From Chlorokybus atmophyticus (lineage: Eukaryota; Streptophyta; Chlorokybophyceae; Chlorokybales; Chlorokybaceae), in the NCBI GenBank assembly GCA_009103225.1, contig RHPI01000671.1, forward strand, positions 582,911 to 626,062: a stretch of DNA of 43,152 bases, in the 5' to 3' direction. Shown piece after piece: positions 1 through 10,999 of this stretch. A program made the translations under genes and the position numbers. The notes below the pieces were generated by a model. That model did no database searches. It was not told where the DNA came from and worked only from the letters and a program-made list of their open reading frames with translations. Numbering within the stretch: position 1 is the stretch's first letter; every line of letters begins with the position of its first letter.

Positions 1-19
1 CCCCCCCCCTCCTCCCAAT

Positions 20-793
20 GACATGCTAGCTGACCAGTGGGGGGCAGCAGGTTAACCCAGTTGACAACACGCTCCCTGATAAGCTGTGGTTGTCGCCATA
101 AGCTACCACTAAGTCTTGGGCTCAACAAAGAGCGACATACATATCCCATCCTGAAAGTAGCCATACCTGATTGAGCAGCTGGCTGTGCTTGAGCTTCACC
201 TGCGCCGCCATTCGTTCTCCTCAAGCGTTCGAAGCGGCCTGATCAAGCACGCCCTGGTAAGCAAGAAAACTAGCTTCGGATGTGACTTCCCACTCTGCCA
301 GCAGGCTGTGACGCTGTGCTTAGCAGCTGCCGCCTCCGCTAACAGCTGCTAAGCTTACACAGCAAGCTTGCACACAGGCAGAGCCTGCCTTGACCCCCAG
401 CTGTCGCGCCAACGCCGTCGCCAGCCACAATCAAACACGCGACACAAGCCCGGAGCACGGCCTATGGCAGGCTGTGGATTCCTCGACACTAGCAACGTGC
501 AGCCCACATACTACCAACGCAGACATGCTCCTCAGACCGAACTACATGCTGCTATGTGCACAACCTGTTCAATGAGTGTGTGTGTGTGTGGCAGCGTAGA
601 CTGATAATCATTGCAACACTCGCTAACCGCTGTCTGCGAACACATACCGCAAACATGCCATGCGTGTCATGTGGCGAGAGTGACACGACGCACAAATGCT
701 GACGGCGCGCACGCTGGCTAGAGAGCCAATGCAATGAATGTTGTGTAATGTGCTGTGCAGCGGGATGTGCGCATATGGTATGTGCGTGTGGGT
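20..793. repeat. Segmental repeat D, left copy, first part
   Basis: This stretch aligns by eye with 16325-16735 (its first ~430 bases) and with 17818-18095 (about 480-793), in the same orientation, with many substitutions and indels. Shared landmarks are the run beginning GCTAGCTGA near 25 and GCTAGCTGATCAG near 16338, and the block TGTCTGCGAACAC at ~631 and ~17970. The right copy has about 1.1 kb extra between the two blocks, including a CT microsatellite. Short minus-strand reading frames in both copies look like decayed exons of an unrecognised gene. No intact gene is seen here. Confidence 0.75.
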
Positions 794-1213
794 CACACGG
801 ATTGACGTTCAAGGACCATGAATGGTCCGTGACGCAGGACCGGGATTTCCCCCTGCTAAATGAAATCGATGGACCTTGCATGGTCTGTTTTTCATCGACA
901 GTCGGACTATTCATGGTCCGAATTTCACGTGAATGGTACCATTGTCCCTTGGTACGCACCACTGAAGGTCCGGCCGATTACGTTGCGTCAGGACCAGGTA
1001 TGGTCCAGCCATCGGACCAGGGACAAAATCAATACTTCAATAACTGGTCCGGCCAGCGGACCATCGACCGATATTTGAGATGAAACAATGTAAACATTAG
1101 TGCAACTTTAGTAAAAGTTGAGACATCTTTGCCGGCGGCACCGGCCACGCCCTGCGGCGCAAGAGGCCGCGGTCAGCTCCGCGGAGGTAGTGGAATGATT
1201 AGTTAAGAACACA

Positions 1214-1288
1214 CGCATCGGCCGGATTCGAACCCGGTACCTTTAGCATATCAAAGACGACGCCCTAACCACTAAGCTACAAGTGCAC
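1214..1288 (-). tRNA. tRNA-like sequence, probably a pseudogene or SINE-type head
   Basis: On the minus strand there is a perfect A-box (TAGCTTAGTGG, 1269-1279) and a perfect B-box (GGTTCGAATCC, 1224-1234) at tRNA spacing, so an internal RNA polymerase III promoter is present. The D-arm is acceptable, but the T-stem has a mismatch, the anticodon stem pairs poorly and the acceptor strands do not pair well. The anticodon cannot be assigned; GAT or TGA would depend on loop register. It lies inside the transposon at 794-2840. A degenerate tRNA or a tRNA-derived element is more likely than a working gene. Confidence 0.45.
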
Positions 1289-1337
1289 GTACCGGTGGGG
1301 TCGCATGGCAACCTATATCATGTAGTTTATTGCATGC

Positions 1338-2420
1338 GCCGACAGCCGCTTGGCGATTGTCGGCGGCATTAATTGCCGATTGACAGTCGGAGATTGTGTG
1401 TCACTTTGATAGGCCCACTTTGATAGGCTGAGCCTATGCAATTGTAGCATTTATAGGCTGTGTACCAGTTACATGGACGGTGGTAAACTACATACCGGTA
1501 GCCGCGAACTCGGCGGTTGTCAATACGCCAGTACAATTTGTAGACTTGTTAGGGGCTGTCATTGTGACAATGCTTAGTGATAGTAGCCAAATTGCGACTG
1601 TCAATGCAGCCAGTGTACCTTATCGGGCTGTCGATGATTCTGTGGTCGTATGAGGCTTTATAGGCCATTTATGAGGTTATACAAGTAAGGCTACAAGTCA
1701 TAACATCTGACATTGCTTGCGTTTTCGTTTCGTACAAATCATCAAAACCAAAAATACCATAAACTACGCCTAGCAATGCAACATGCGAACAGCATCAACA
1801 TATGTATTCATGGTATGATGTTAAGTTACGGTTGTGAACATTATGATAATAACCAACGACTTATATATAATGTAATTAACACGCGCAACGCATGGATGTT
1901 AATTTGATATAATTATTATTTTAGACTATATAATTGTACAGTAATTATAACACATTGTACAATCATATTTTTATACATTATTTAAAATGTATATAGTATT
2001 GCATATGAAAGGTCTAATGCACATGTGTACGCGCATTAATATACTTACAACAATGTATGTACATAAAATAATAGATATGAAGTAATTGCGGCCGCAATAC
2101 GTCAACAGTAGTTGCTTGTATACCTTAAGCCTATTCCTACATGCACACACACACACGTATAATTATCAACATATATATACATATGCATATATACATACAC
2201 ATAGATATATATATGTGTATATATACACATATATTTATATGTATACACATATCCATTTATACATATATAGGCCACATGTGGACAGCCGCAACTGGTCGGC
2301 GGCTGTCAAGTTAAAATGTACATGGACAGCCGGCTGTCAATATACATTGACAGCCGCCGACCATTTGCGACTGTCCACTTTATGGTAAGCGGCGACAGTC
2401 GATGCGGCCTGTCATTTATT
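1338..2420. other. Inner block of the TIR element: GACAGCC palindromes and an AT-rich core
   Basis: The two edges of this block (about 1338-1390 and 2281-2405) carry repeated inverted GACAGCCG/CGGCTGTC motifs, including a hairpin at 2281-2307 and a perfect 14-bp palindrome at 2325-2338. Between them, about 1680-2275 is strikingly AT-rich, with TATACATATA-type runs at 2160-2270, unlike the rest of the window. This could be a second element nested in the first, or an inner tier of subterminal repeats. No coding sequence is seen. Confidence 0.55.
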
Positions 2421-2840
2421 CAATGATGATACACACAATGTACCTATGTACTCGTACATGCAATACGATACTTCAGTTATGGTACACGTGTAGCGCGCCC
2501 TGCAGGGCCGCCAACCAGCAACATTGCTGGTCCATGCCGCCCCATACATGGTGCGGCACGGACCATGCAAGGTGCGCGGCTGCCGGGCCGCTGAGCCGCG
2601 GGCCCACTCCTGGTCCGCATCCAGGAACCAGCGTAGAGTACTGGTCCGTGCCGCACCATACAAGGTGCGGCACGGACCATATGTGGTGCGCGACTGCGCG
2701 CCAGGTGTTGGGGCCCCAAAAGGACCATGGACGGTCCGTCCCTCGCGGACCAGACACTCGTGGTCCGCGGGGACGCACCATGTATGGCCCGCGGGGTCCG
2801 TGGAAGGACCATGCATGGTCCCCGAACGTCAATCCGTGTG

Positions 2841-3670
2841 GGTGGTTTGGACTTGTGCTGTGCAATGGAGTGTACGTAAGAAAGCACGCACACACTAACA
2901 TTCAGCACAAGCTACATGAGGCAGGATGTGGGGATACTGGCGTTGCATAGGTGAGCCAGCAGCGTTTAACGCCTTTTTATCGATTGCCCACATAAATACC
3001 AAACCAATGGTTCGATTGCATATTCGTGCGCGCGGAGTGTCTGGCCTCACGACGTTGACAGCACTTGCGGACGTTGCTGCTTTGACTTTGGGTGCGATTG
3101 TGTAGTTGTGTAGCTAGCCGCGTAGCGCTGTTAGCATGAGTATGACCCCATGGACCATGTTGCCGCCGTAACGTACTGATAGACCGATTGATTGCTCGAC
3201 TGAATGGAGGTTGTTGCAACAAACGGCTGCTGGGGTGGCACATGCATGCCGCCAAGCGGATAGCCCCATGCTGTGCTTGCCGGCTAATTATAATAAGCAA
3301 TCCATGGAGTATAGATTAAAACCATAAGCTGTGACACTGTGCGTGCAAATGTTGAAGCGCAAGCTCCGCCAGCTCCAACCCTCGCTCAGTGCGTGCCATC
3401 ACCTATCAGGCATGCTGGTTGTCATGCAAGCAAACAAAGCACATGCAGCAGACGAGACCGCATTTATATGTAAGTGAGAAGGGCTTATGTCGCAAAGATG
3501 CACAGACCGTCTGTGCATCTTGCAACACACACGTACGCACACATGTGCACATATACACCGTGGCGCAAACGTGCGTGTGGATAACTGCGTGCGCGCTCGT
3601 GTCCAAGAGTACGCGCATGCATAGATGCCAATAATCGCATGCAAGCAAAGAGATTAAATTACCTTCATCC
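2841..3670. repeat. Segmental repeat D, left copy, second part, with a dead ABC-F terminal exon
   Basis: This matches 18096-18765 in the same orientation. Recognisable blocks are the one ending GCCCCATGCTGTGCTTG (~3262 and ~18350), ACACTGTGCGTGCAAA (~3333 and ~18419) and GCTCCGCCAGCTCCAACC (~3363 and ~18471). The last block is the final exon of the ABC-F gene (minus strand) in the right copy. Here the splice acceptor has lost two bases, so no AG remains before the exon, and the rest of the gene is absent. It is therefore a duplicated gene tail, not a gene. CA/TG microsatellites fill 3520-3620. Confidence 0.75.
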
Positions 3671-3689
3671 AATGCACAGAGGGCGCATA

Positions 3690-4840
3690 AGGTCCTTACA
3701 CCCGACTGGACCACACTGCCAATCGATTGCTCGCATCACATAATTGCACAAGCCAGTGCGCAAGAGACTGCAAGGGCAGCTGCAGTTTGCCGGTGAGTGA
3801 CTGTCGTGTAAAACTGCTGACATGGTGTGTGTGAGTGCGCGCGTGCGCGTGCGTGCGTGTGCGTGTGCTGTAGCCACACTCAACTGCTGACCCGTGTTTG
3901 CGTTTCACAGTGGTTAAAAGCCTGATGCGCACGATAATAACCTTTCAAAAGAGTTGTATCAGCTGAACTTGCCACGGAGGGGCGTAATGGCACAATCTCT
4001 ACAATTTATCTCAAGAATGCAGCGGGCATTGCTCGTCATCCGGGTGCATGCACAGTGCCAACACCAGTTGCAGCTATGCTGTCTTTTGTTACAACACTCC
4101 CAACACGCCACACGCTAGTGGAGGGAAAGTCAAGAATTGGAACTTTGCGGTACAGTCGTTGCCACCCTCTACAGTCATACGAGGGCAACAGCATGTACAC
4201 ACATACATGCTGCATTGCTGGGACTTGGGACATCAATTAGCGTGGGAGCGCTCGGCTTTGCGAGACTGAGCAAGGCCGGCACTTTGCTGTAATAGTGTGG
4301 GACGGTCAGCTCCTCAAAGTGGATTGTACCTGCTCGTTGGTCGCGGCGTTGAGATTACCAACTTGGATAGCCCTGGCTATGCCTTTTCTTACATGGACAG
4401 CACGAGTGTGGTCATTCATGTAGGTCAGCAACCATACATTGTGAGCGTTCAATCAATGCTTGACTTCTTAACATTAAGGGATTGCTGAATGATGATTCCA
4501 CGGAAGACATCCAGCCTCCGATCCACTGTAATATGACGACGTAATTAAATGGCGGGTTGGAGACAAAGCTAATGCTGTACCCAAAGAGCTATGTTGATGA
4601 GCACCGTGCTTGAACCGTGAACTATTGTCCGTAGCCATCATGGATGATCCACAATGGTGACATGCTGACATTGCCACATGATATCCATGGCGTGACGAGC
4701 ACAGCATTGTGCGGGGCCGTCGTGCCTTCCCTCATCGTAGCTCGAAATTGTTGTAAACCACCTTACCATGCATGTTCGCATGCTAATGTACATCATGAAA
4801 CCACGTTATGCTGCCTCATGCACCGACTGTCATGACATAG
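3690..4840 (+). pseudogene. Family W copy 1, decayed propeller-like gene of unknown function
   Basis: This is an inverted copy of 14540-15720. Upstream sequence near 3690-3770 matches 15570-15660, and the coding blocks match 14818-15300. Conserved pieces include VWDGQLL (near 4295), YMDSTSVV (near 4392) and NGDMLTLPHDIHG (near 4655, against NGDVMTLPPDLHA in copy 2). The frame is broken several times. Motifs such as VWDGQLL and LHLWDS in copy 2 suggest beta-propeller blades, but no family could be named. The copy stops close to the retrotransposon remnant that begins near 4928. CA/TG repeats occupy 3825-3880. Confidence 0.6.
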
Positions 4841-4927
4841 TAGACACACACATGAAAGATGCGTGTCACCACCCTCTGCAGCTGAGCGGCAGCGCCCTCG
4901 TGCGCCTTCAGCTGACTCACACGCTCA

Positions 4928-5338
4928 TCACGTAGACCTTATACACACCAGGCAGTACCATGCTCCATCAGGGCTCTCCTCTAGTGGTGAACGAAGGCAC
5001 TCCATGTGCCAACCGGCAACACACCTGTTGCACAATAGCATGGTGTCCCAGCCTTCTGCTCGACAACACCGTTGACAACGCTGGCCCACAATTGGTATCG
5101 CCAGAGCCGGATCCACACTGTCATCCACGCTCGGCAGATGGCAAGGAGCGCAGCTCTTCATATGCTTCTTTGTGGTCCTGGCATCAGCTCCCTCCAATAC
5201 CAACACAACGTTGTTAAGAAGCTTCTTCACACAAAGGATGGTGCGGCTCGCACTCGTATCCAACATGTCCTTGGTCTTTACGCACGTACACAAAGTCCCT
5301 AGGCTGAAATTTATATAGTCTTGGCTTGTAGAATCCAC
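4928..5338 (-). pseudogene. Integrase C-terminus with PHD finger
   Basis: After the GPY/F-like strand text (NNVVLVLEG) and CAPCHLP there is a complete C4HC3 PHD finger, residues 88-132 of this open stretch (5077-4943). Its ligands are C-x2-C, then C-x2-C 12 residues on, H-x2-C, and a final C-x2-C preceded by GAWY, with the tryptophan two residues before the cysteine as in canonical PHD fingers. The reading frame ends four residues after the last cysteine, so the finger is the very C-terminus of the polyprotein. Many PHD fingers bind histone H3 tails. Chromodomains at the same place in other Ty3/gypsy elements steer insertion, so a targeting role is inferred. This stretch is unbroken though the element around it is damaged. 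Confidence 0.8.
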
Positions 5339-6357
5339 TCCTCACCCTGGCATAGCGCTGCGTGTTTCGGTGTTGCACCACATGCAAGTTGCCAAGTGCA
5401 ACCGGCATCACGCCGAAATAGCTCCACACGCTTCGCCATCTCTCTCTCCCACACATTGGGATCCTCCAAGCCAAGCTCCTGCTCAACCTGTCTCCGGACT
5501 GATGTTGCAGTATGGGCTCTCTCCTATACAACAGCAGGTAGGGCCTGTACGAGCTCAACGCAGCCTGTCGCGTCATGCGATAGCCCATTGTCAGCCATGG
5601 CAATGCCAAGTCCCAATGTCTCTTGTTGTGGTTGAGACATTCTCAAAGCCCCTTCTTCACCTGTACCATTTTTTCACCAAGCCCATTGGCTTGAGGATTT
5701 TCCCAAGAATCCTTTGATGATCGATGAAGGCTTGCACCAAGAGGTCATTAAACTGGCCAAGAAACTCTGTGCCTTGTTCATTGAGAACCTCGGCACATGC
5801 ACCGAATCTGCTTAGTACTTGGTCAAGGAAATCTTTAGCTACAAGCTTGCTGTGCTCTCTTTTGATGGCAGCGCCACGACCTCGACCCACTTTTGGAAGT
5901 GTCATATCATCACGAGCATGTAGCGGTTGCCTCTCTTGCTGAATGGTAAGTCTCCGGCCAGATCTAGGCTCCACCAATAGCATAGTCGTTGAATACGTAG
6001 AGGGTGCAGCTGTGGGTGCTTGACATTAAAGCTCGCCTTCACCCTGTCGCACTCCACACAGCTTGCAACAACTTCCGCCACGGTAGACTTCATGCCAGCC
6101 CGTTCATATGCTGATTGCACAACTTGAGGCTGAGTCCACGTGTCCTCTTGACCAAAGTGGCTCATCTTCTCATAAAGCAGCTCCACAAGCGGCTTCCTCT
6201 CATGTGGTTGAGGCACAATCCTCACACCTCCATCCGGCATCAAGCGCACTAGGTGGTCTCCCTCCCACCGACAGCGTTGCGCGCGTTGCCACACGCGGTC
6301 TCGCGCTGCCGTGCTGCACCCAGCTTGGAACAGCCCGGTCTTGAGGTGAGCAAGCAC
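5214..6357 (-). pseudogene. Integrase: zinc-binding, catalytic core and GPY/F-like segments
   Basis: The first part (6357-5902) has the histidine-cysteine zinc domain ending CVECDRVKA, then WWSLDLAGDLPFSKRGNRY, which holds the first catalytic aspartate. The core continues at 5983-5657 with FLDQVLSRFGA and NEQGTEFLGQF, where the usual second aspartate (DxG) is glutamate. The segment 5609-5214 has MTRQAALSSYRPYLLLYRRE and then FQPRDFVYVRK, the start of the GPY/F-type C-terminal module. Frame shifts join the parts. The protein would insert the cDNA into chromosomes. Confidence 0.85.
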
Positions 6358-6599
6358 TCGTTCATCCCTTCAAATGTCCTTTGAAGCCTCGGCTTCCTCC
6401 CCTTCAATGTCATTGACGGTTGGGGCTGGTGCAACCTCCGAAGGCGGCAATACACCATCGTTGTCGCTCTCTTTAGCTGCATTTGCGCGCGTGGATGCGC
6501 ATGCTTCCACCAAACCCGCTAATACTAGCCAAGAGGCCACACAATAGGCTAAAACCCCAGCCACGGGCATGCCATAGTCATGCCTCGCCTCACTCTCAT

Positions 6600-7050
6600 C
6601 CAACAATGAAGGATTTGGGTTCCTACGCAGCCCATCCGTGTCCATGTTGTTAACAACCAGCTCGGTGTTCAATCTTAAACTCACGCTCTTGCGGTATGAG
6701 CGTCCACCTGGCATGCTTCCATATGCGCTTGTCATTGGTCATCAACCACTTCAAGGGCTAGTGGTCAGTAATGAGTGTGAAGGGATGGCCATAAAGGAAC
6801 GGTCTGAAGTACATGATGGCCCAAACCACCGCCAAACACTCCCCCTCATAGGAGCTGTAGTTTGTCTCAACGTTGTTATTGCTTCGGCTGCCATATGCCA
6901 CGACATACTCCTTCCCATTATCATCCTTTTTTCACAGCCCAATGCATAAACGGCTGCAATCCGTGCGGAGGATGAAGGGATGGTTGTAGTCCGCCCGTCT
7001 CAACACCGCCGCGGTGCATGGCTTTCCTTTAAGAAGCTCAAAGGCACGTA
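6600..7050 (-). pseudogene. RNase H domain, decayed
   Basis: Read on the minus strand across stops, the segment gives RTDCS (first catalytic aspartate, near 6970), GKEYVVAYGSRS, then YEGECLAVVWAI (catalytic glutamate) and LITDH followed by PLKWLMT (next aspartate, near 6760). This is the standard RNase H of Ty3/gypsy elements, which degrades the RNA template. At least two in-frame stops interrupt it. Confidence 0.75.
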
Positions 7051-7054
7051 TGCA

Positions 7055-7934
7055 CTATTCCAACCAGCACAGGGCCTTCTGCAACAACTCATTCAAGGGC
7101 TTTGCAATCTTGCTATACCCCTCCACGAACCTCCGATAGTAGTTTGCCGAGCCAAGAAAAAAGCCTCGTAGCCGGCTAATGTCCGTTGGTGCAGGCACTT
7201 GCATTAAGGCATCCACCTTTGCTTGCTGCACACAGACGCCATTAGGCACTTTCTCATGGCTGAGAAATGGGATGCGATCAACTCCGAACAAGCACTTCTC
7301 CAAGTGGCACCTCAAAGTAGTGAGTCATGCCGCTCTCACGCACGCGCTTGAACACGCTCCAAGTGCACGAGATGCCCTCCTCCATTATGTGGCTAACACC
7401 AATATGTCATCAATTTAGCTCCGTGCAAAGGGTAGACCACGAAGCACACGGTCCATCACACGCTGAAACTTCATAGCTGCGTTTTTCAAGCGGAACGGTA
7501 TGACCTTTTAATGGTAGAGCTAGTCGCTCCCAAAACACTGTCTCGCCACCGTCCTTTGGCTTGATGGCAATTGGGTTGAAGCCCTGCCTCAAGTTTATAA
7601 TGGAGAGAGAACACCTTGCATTGCCGATGTCATCAAAGATAGCCTCAGGGATAGGCATGCGTCAGCGGTCAGCCTTGGTCTTATCATTCAACGGCCAATC
7701 ATTACCACACATCCTCCTCAAGGTTCAGTTTCCTTGAGCATCCTTTCTTAACGGCAACACCGTCGCCGTCTCGAAGTCCGAGGTTGACTCCTTAATGCGT
7801 TCAGCCTCTAACAAGTTAGCACACATCTCGGCCACAATCTTCTTCTCCAATTTTCTCAGCTGATACTGCCGGCGAAAGATGGGCTCCGGAGAGGTCAACT
7901 CAATGTCTATTGTGTAGAAGTTGCAAATTCCCAA
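7055..7934 (-). pseudogene. Reverse transcriptase domain, frameshifted
   Basis: The N-terminal block has FRRQYQLRKLEKK and later ATVLPLRKD (7934-7725). The next block has LSIINLRQGFNPIAI (7658-7410), matching the LDLRSGYHQI motif, though the catalytic aspartate of that motif reads as asparagine. The YxDD region survives as IDDILVLAT near 7400. The thumb and connection follow at 7315-7055, with LRGFFLGSANYYRRFVEGYS, a hallmark of Ty3/gypsy enzymes. At least three frame changes are needed to read it through. Confidence 0.85.
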
Positions 7935-9652
7935 CTCCTTGACAGAGTAGGCGAAGCAGTCACGCTTGCGCGCCTGGAACGCTTCGAGTTATTCACGCTC
8001 ATGCGGTGTCACATGCTCGCCCATACACCACTTTATGGTCGGTGGCCTTCTCTTGCTTCAAGGCACCATCCACAGCCGTTTTCCTGCCACTTGCAGCTGC
8101 CACAGGCAAAAACGACACCCCCTTACTCTCAACATTATGTACAATCTGCTCCCACCCCCTCGACAAAAGCGCAGGCCCCCGACGCGCTTGCCGTCGCACC
8201 GTCACAATGCTTGCCACCAACTCTTGTGCCGCCAAGCAGACAACCATACGCCACACCATATAGTTCTAGTCCATGGCTTGTCCTAGCAGCACACGGCGCT
8301 ATTGTTCACTCAGTCCTGGCGCCGCTGTCGCACCGGACAAAAACCCCATTGCGCTCATCAGCTGGTGGCTCTTTCAACCTGCTGTATCGTGAGTCCTATA
8401 CCAGCCCTGGTCCTCCCTTGCGGAATGCATAAGAGCCCGGGTATGTCGCCAATGTCGGCAACGCCGCCATGTCGTGCCCAACCTGATTCACCACCATCTC
8501 AGGTGGCCACAAGTTTGCTGACTTAGGGCCTGTTGTGCTGTGCACCCATGCTCTAGCACCTGGTTGATTGACAAACCTTGCGATCTAGTATACTCTTTTT
8601 GCACCGTCAAATCGTGGGAAGCAAATCAACCGGTGAGAGGTTTGTCCACTTCACACGCAGCCGATGCGCACGCAAACCATACCGTGCAGCATCCATGCTC
8701 AGCTTATGGCCTAGCACATGTCTCATCAGCTGATATTCTTCTCGCACGCGCTTGCGCTTGTCATCTTCAGCTGGTACATTTATAATAATGTACAATATGA
8801 GCTGCTCGCGACCTTGCTGAATCATGTTAATGACGCGCACTGAACCCAACTCCCAAAACTTTAACAAGCGCGCATCGATTAATCCCTTGCCACGACCAGC
8901 CCATGAATGCCCTTGGCATTCCCACCTCACTACCAGCAAACCCACATGGCCAATAGCTGCCAGATGATGTGGCCCAGCCAAGCAAATGTCTTGCGGCCAT
9001 GTTCTTTAAAACCACTTCACCGCACCCTCATGTAGCAGATCTAGATACTTCTTTCAAAGTTAACAACATCCTCACATGATGTTATGCACCTTGTTGTGCC
9101 GTTGGCGAAGGATCCACATAGACGTAGCGCCGCACTTTAATGCCGGTGTTCAACGCGGCCGCAAGCCCACTTGCAAAGCCAACAGCTCCGCCATAACAAC
9201 TCCCTCATCGGGGACCTTCCACTCGATGGTGTTGTAAGTGATAGGCGGATGAACAGCTCTCACACCCTCGGGCAGCAACGGCGGCTTCAACGCCAACACA
9301 TCTTTCATCCATGCTTGGCTAACCTTGTCTTGAGCCTCTTGTTGCCGCTAAGCACGGTGTTGCGCAGCCATCCAGCTCTTGTGACTGCGTTTGCGCCATA
9401 TTCACCAGCTCCAAAGGTCTCCTCTCCTCCATGTGTGTGGAGACACTCTCCCCCTTTTTCACATGGTCATGATACATGTTGGTGCTGCTAGGCTTGGTGA
9501 GTCACCAAGCCATCCCTTGACTGAACGGCGACTCAAGCACGCCCATACAGCAAATATGGAGGTTGGAGTCTTCTCAACATCCCCTTCAAGGAGGCAAGTT
9601 GCGTGATGCTCAACGGGAAGTAGGCCTTCTCACCTCCACCCACACGCCAACG
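7935..9652 (-). other. Spacer between protease and reverse transcriptase, no recognised domain
   Basis: About 1.7 kb separates the protease from the reverse transcriptase. Minus-strand open stretches at 8981-8607 (124 residues) and 8259-7999 (86 residues) do not resemble a domain I know. Cytosine methyltransferase motifs were looked for and not seen. It may be a long divergent linker region, an extra element-encoded domain too decayed to read, or an inserted sequence. Confidence 0.4.
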
Positions 9653-10057
9653 TTAACGCGGCCGAAAGAACCCTTGTCTGATCCAATTGTCAACACCAAC
9701 GCCAATGGGGAACGAGAAGTCTTGTCCGAGCAGCACATCATACCCACTCGCATCCGTGATGAGGCATCGAACCTCAAAGGACGTGGTAGCACCTTCCAAC
9801 GCAGTCAAGTGTATGTCTACCGGCTGCACCGTTGTGCCGCACACGGCCTCCACGGTCCCCGTCCACGTATTAATTATGACAGGGCATGGCTCCCACTCCT
9901 TGGGGCTGATTCCCATCCCTTTTACAGCTCTAGCACCCAAAATGGCAGGTTGTGCACCTGTATCCACCAAGACAACACCTAGCACGAAGCTGTCTAGGCT
10001 GATGTGCCCGCCTCGGTTGTCCACCATCGCCACATTTGGTGATATCTTCTCTCTCAA
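9653..10057 (-). pseudogene. Retroviral-type aspartic protease domain
   Basis: A 134-residue open stretch contains VDTGAQ with the catalytic aspartate at about residue 32 (codon near 9964), then YDVLLGQDF about 80 residues later, the usual second landmark of retropepsins in Ty3/gypsy elements. It would act as a dimer to cut the polyprotein. It lies between the gag zinc knuckles and the reverse transcriptase. This segment is open by itself, but its links to the neighbours are frameshifted. Confidence 0.8.
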
Positions 10058-10999
10058 GACAGGCCAAGTGGCGGGAAGCTATGCCAACATCCTCCTACAC
10101 TCCCCACACCTTCCTCCAACTTGTTTTCAAGCTGAGTGAGAGAACTCAACGCCGACCCCTCGGACGCCGCCAGCTCCGCGCGCACAGCCATACGGCCCGC
10201 TTGCACCACCATATCTTCATGAGACTTGCTCACATGGTGATGAGACTTTGTTGAGGCAGTCCTTGAGGTATTCGAGCGCTTTGCAACAGCTCCACTACGT
10301 GTTCCTTGCTGACTACAAGGCCCTTCAAGCAAACAAGCGGCTGCCCGACCAGCTCCGCCGCAGCGCTCTCCAACGGCGCCGTCAACTCCAAGTTATCCTC
10401 ATTGGCTTGAGTTGCGGGCTGTTGGGAAAGCATCTTGGCACCCTCCAAAAGTTTTACACACATCTGTAGCAGCTCCTCCACTCTCTTGTGCTCACCACCG
10501 CGTCCGACGCAGACATCATATCGCACCGTTGTCGTAGCTGTCGGCTGCACCTTCGCACCCTCCGAGCGCGAACTCTCTTGCTCCAACGGGGTTGTTGGCA
10601 GGAACTTGAACGACATAAGTATGCGAGCAGCTTGTGCTCGCATTCCAACATATCATGGCATGATCCACACCCTCCTCGCGGACGGGTGCGGCCTCCTCCT
10701 CAACCATCCCAATCGGAGAAGCTGCAGCGTGTCGGCGTGCCGACACTTTTGTCGTTGCAACCGCTGCCACCTTAGTGTCTGCCGGGAGCGCACTATACGC
10801 AAGGTAACCTCCGGAGCTGCTAGGCTTATCCTCCGCTCCTTTTGGGCCATTTCTCTTGCTCGAGCATGCTCTTCAATGATGCATACTCCGCTTGCACTGC
10901 CGCCAATGCCTTTGTCACCTCCAACATTGATGACTCTTTTCTCACACTCGAGTGAGCTCCGATTGCGCCTCCTTGTTGTGGACGCAGCTCCAGATGCTA

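Larger units (their letters stand above)
794..2840. mobile_element. Non-autonomous TIR transposon, EnSpm/CACTA-like
   Basis: The ends are inverted repeats: 794-828 and the reverse complement of 2806-2840 agree at 32 of 35 positions, both starting CACACGGATTGACGTTC. The element is flanked by GGT on each side (791-793 and 2841-2843), a 3-bp target-site duplication. The related segment near 18080-18110 reads straight through the insertion point and serves as an empty site. Both subterminal regions (about 810-1075 and 2520-2815) are packed with direct and inverted GGACCA/TGGTCC motifs, many paired as GGACCATGnATGGTCC. Long subterminal motif arrays plus a 3-bp duplication are typical of EnSpm/CACTA elements, although the ends here begin CACAC rather than CACTA, so the superfamily is an inference. 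No transposase is encoded, so it would move only with help in trans. Confidence 0.8.

Noticed and set aside
2402-2950. Overlapping open frames of 130-180 residues on both strands
   Set aside because: They arise from the dense GGACCA/TGGTCC palindromes, which are open in several frames at once. No conserved domain or codon signal is seen.
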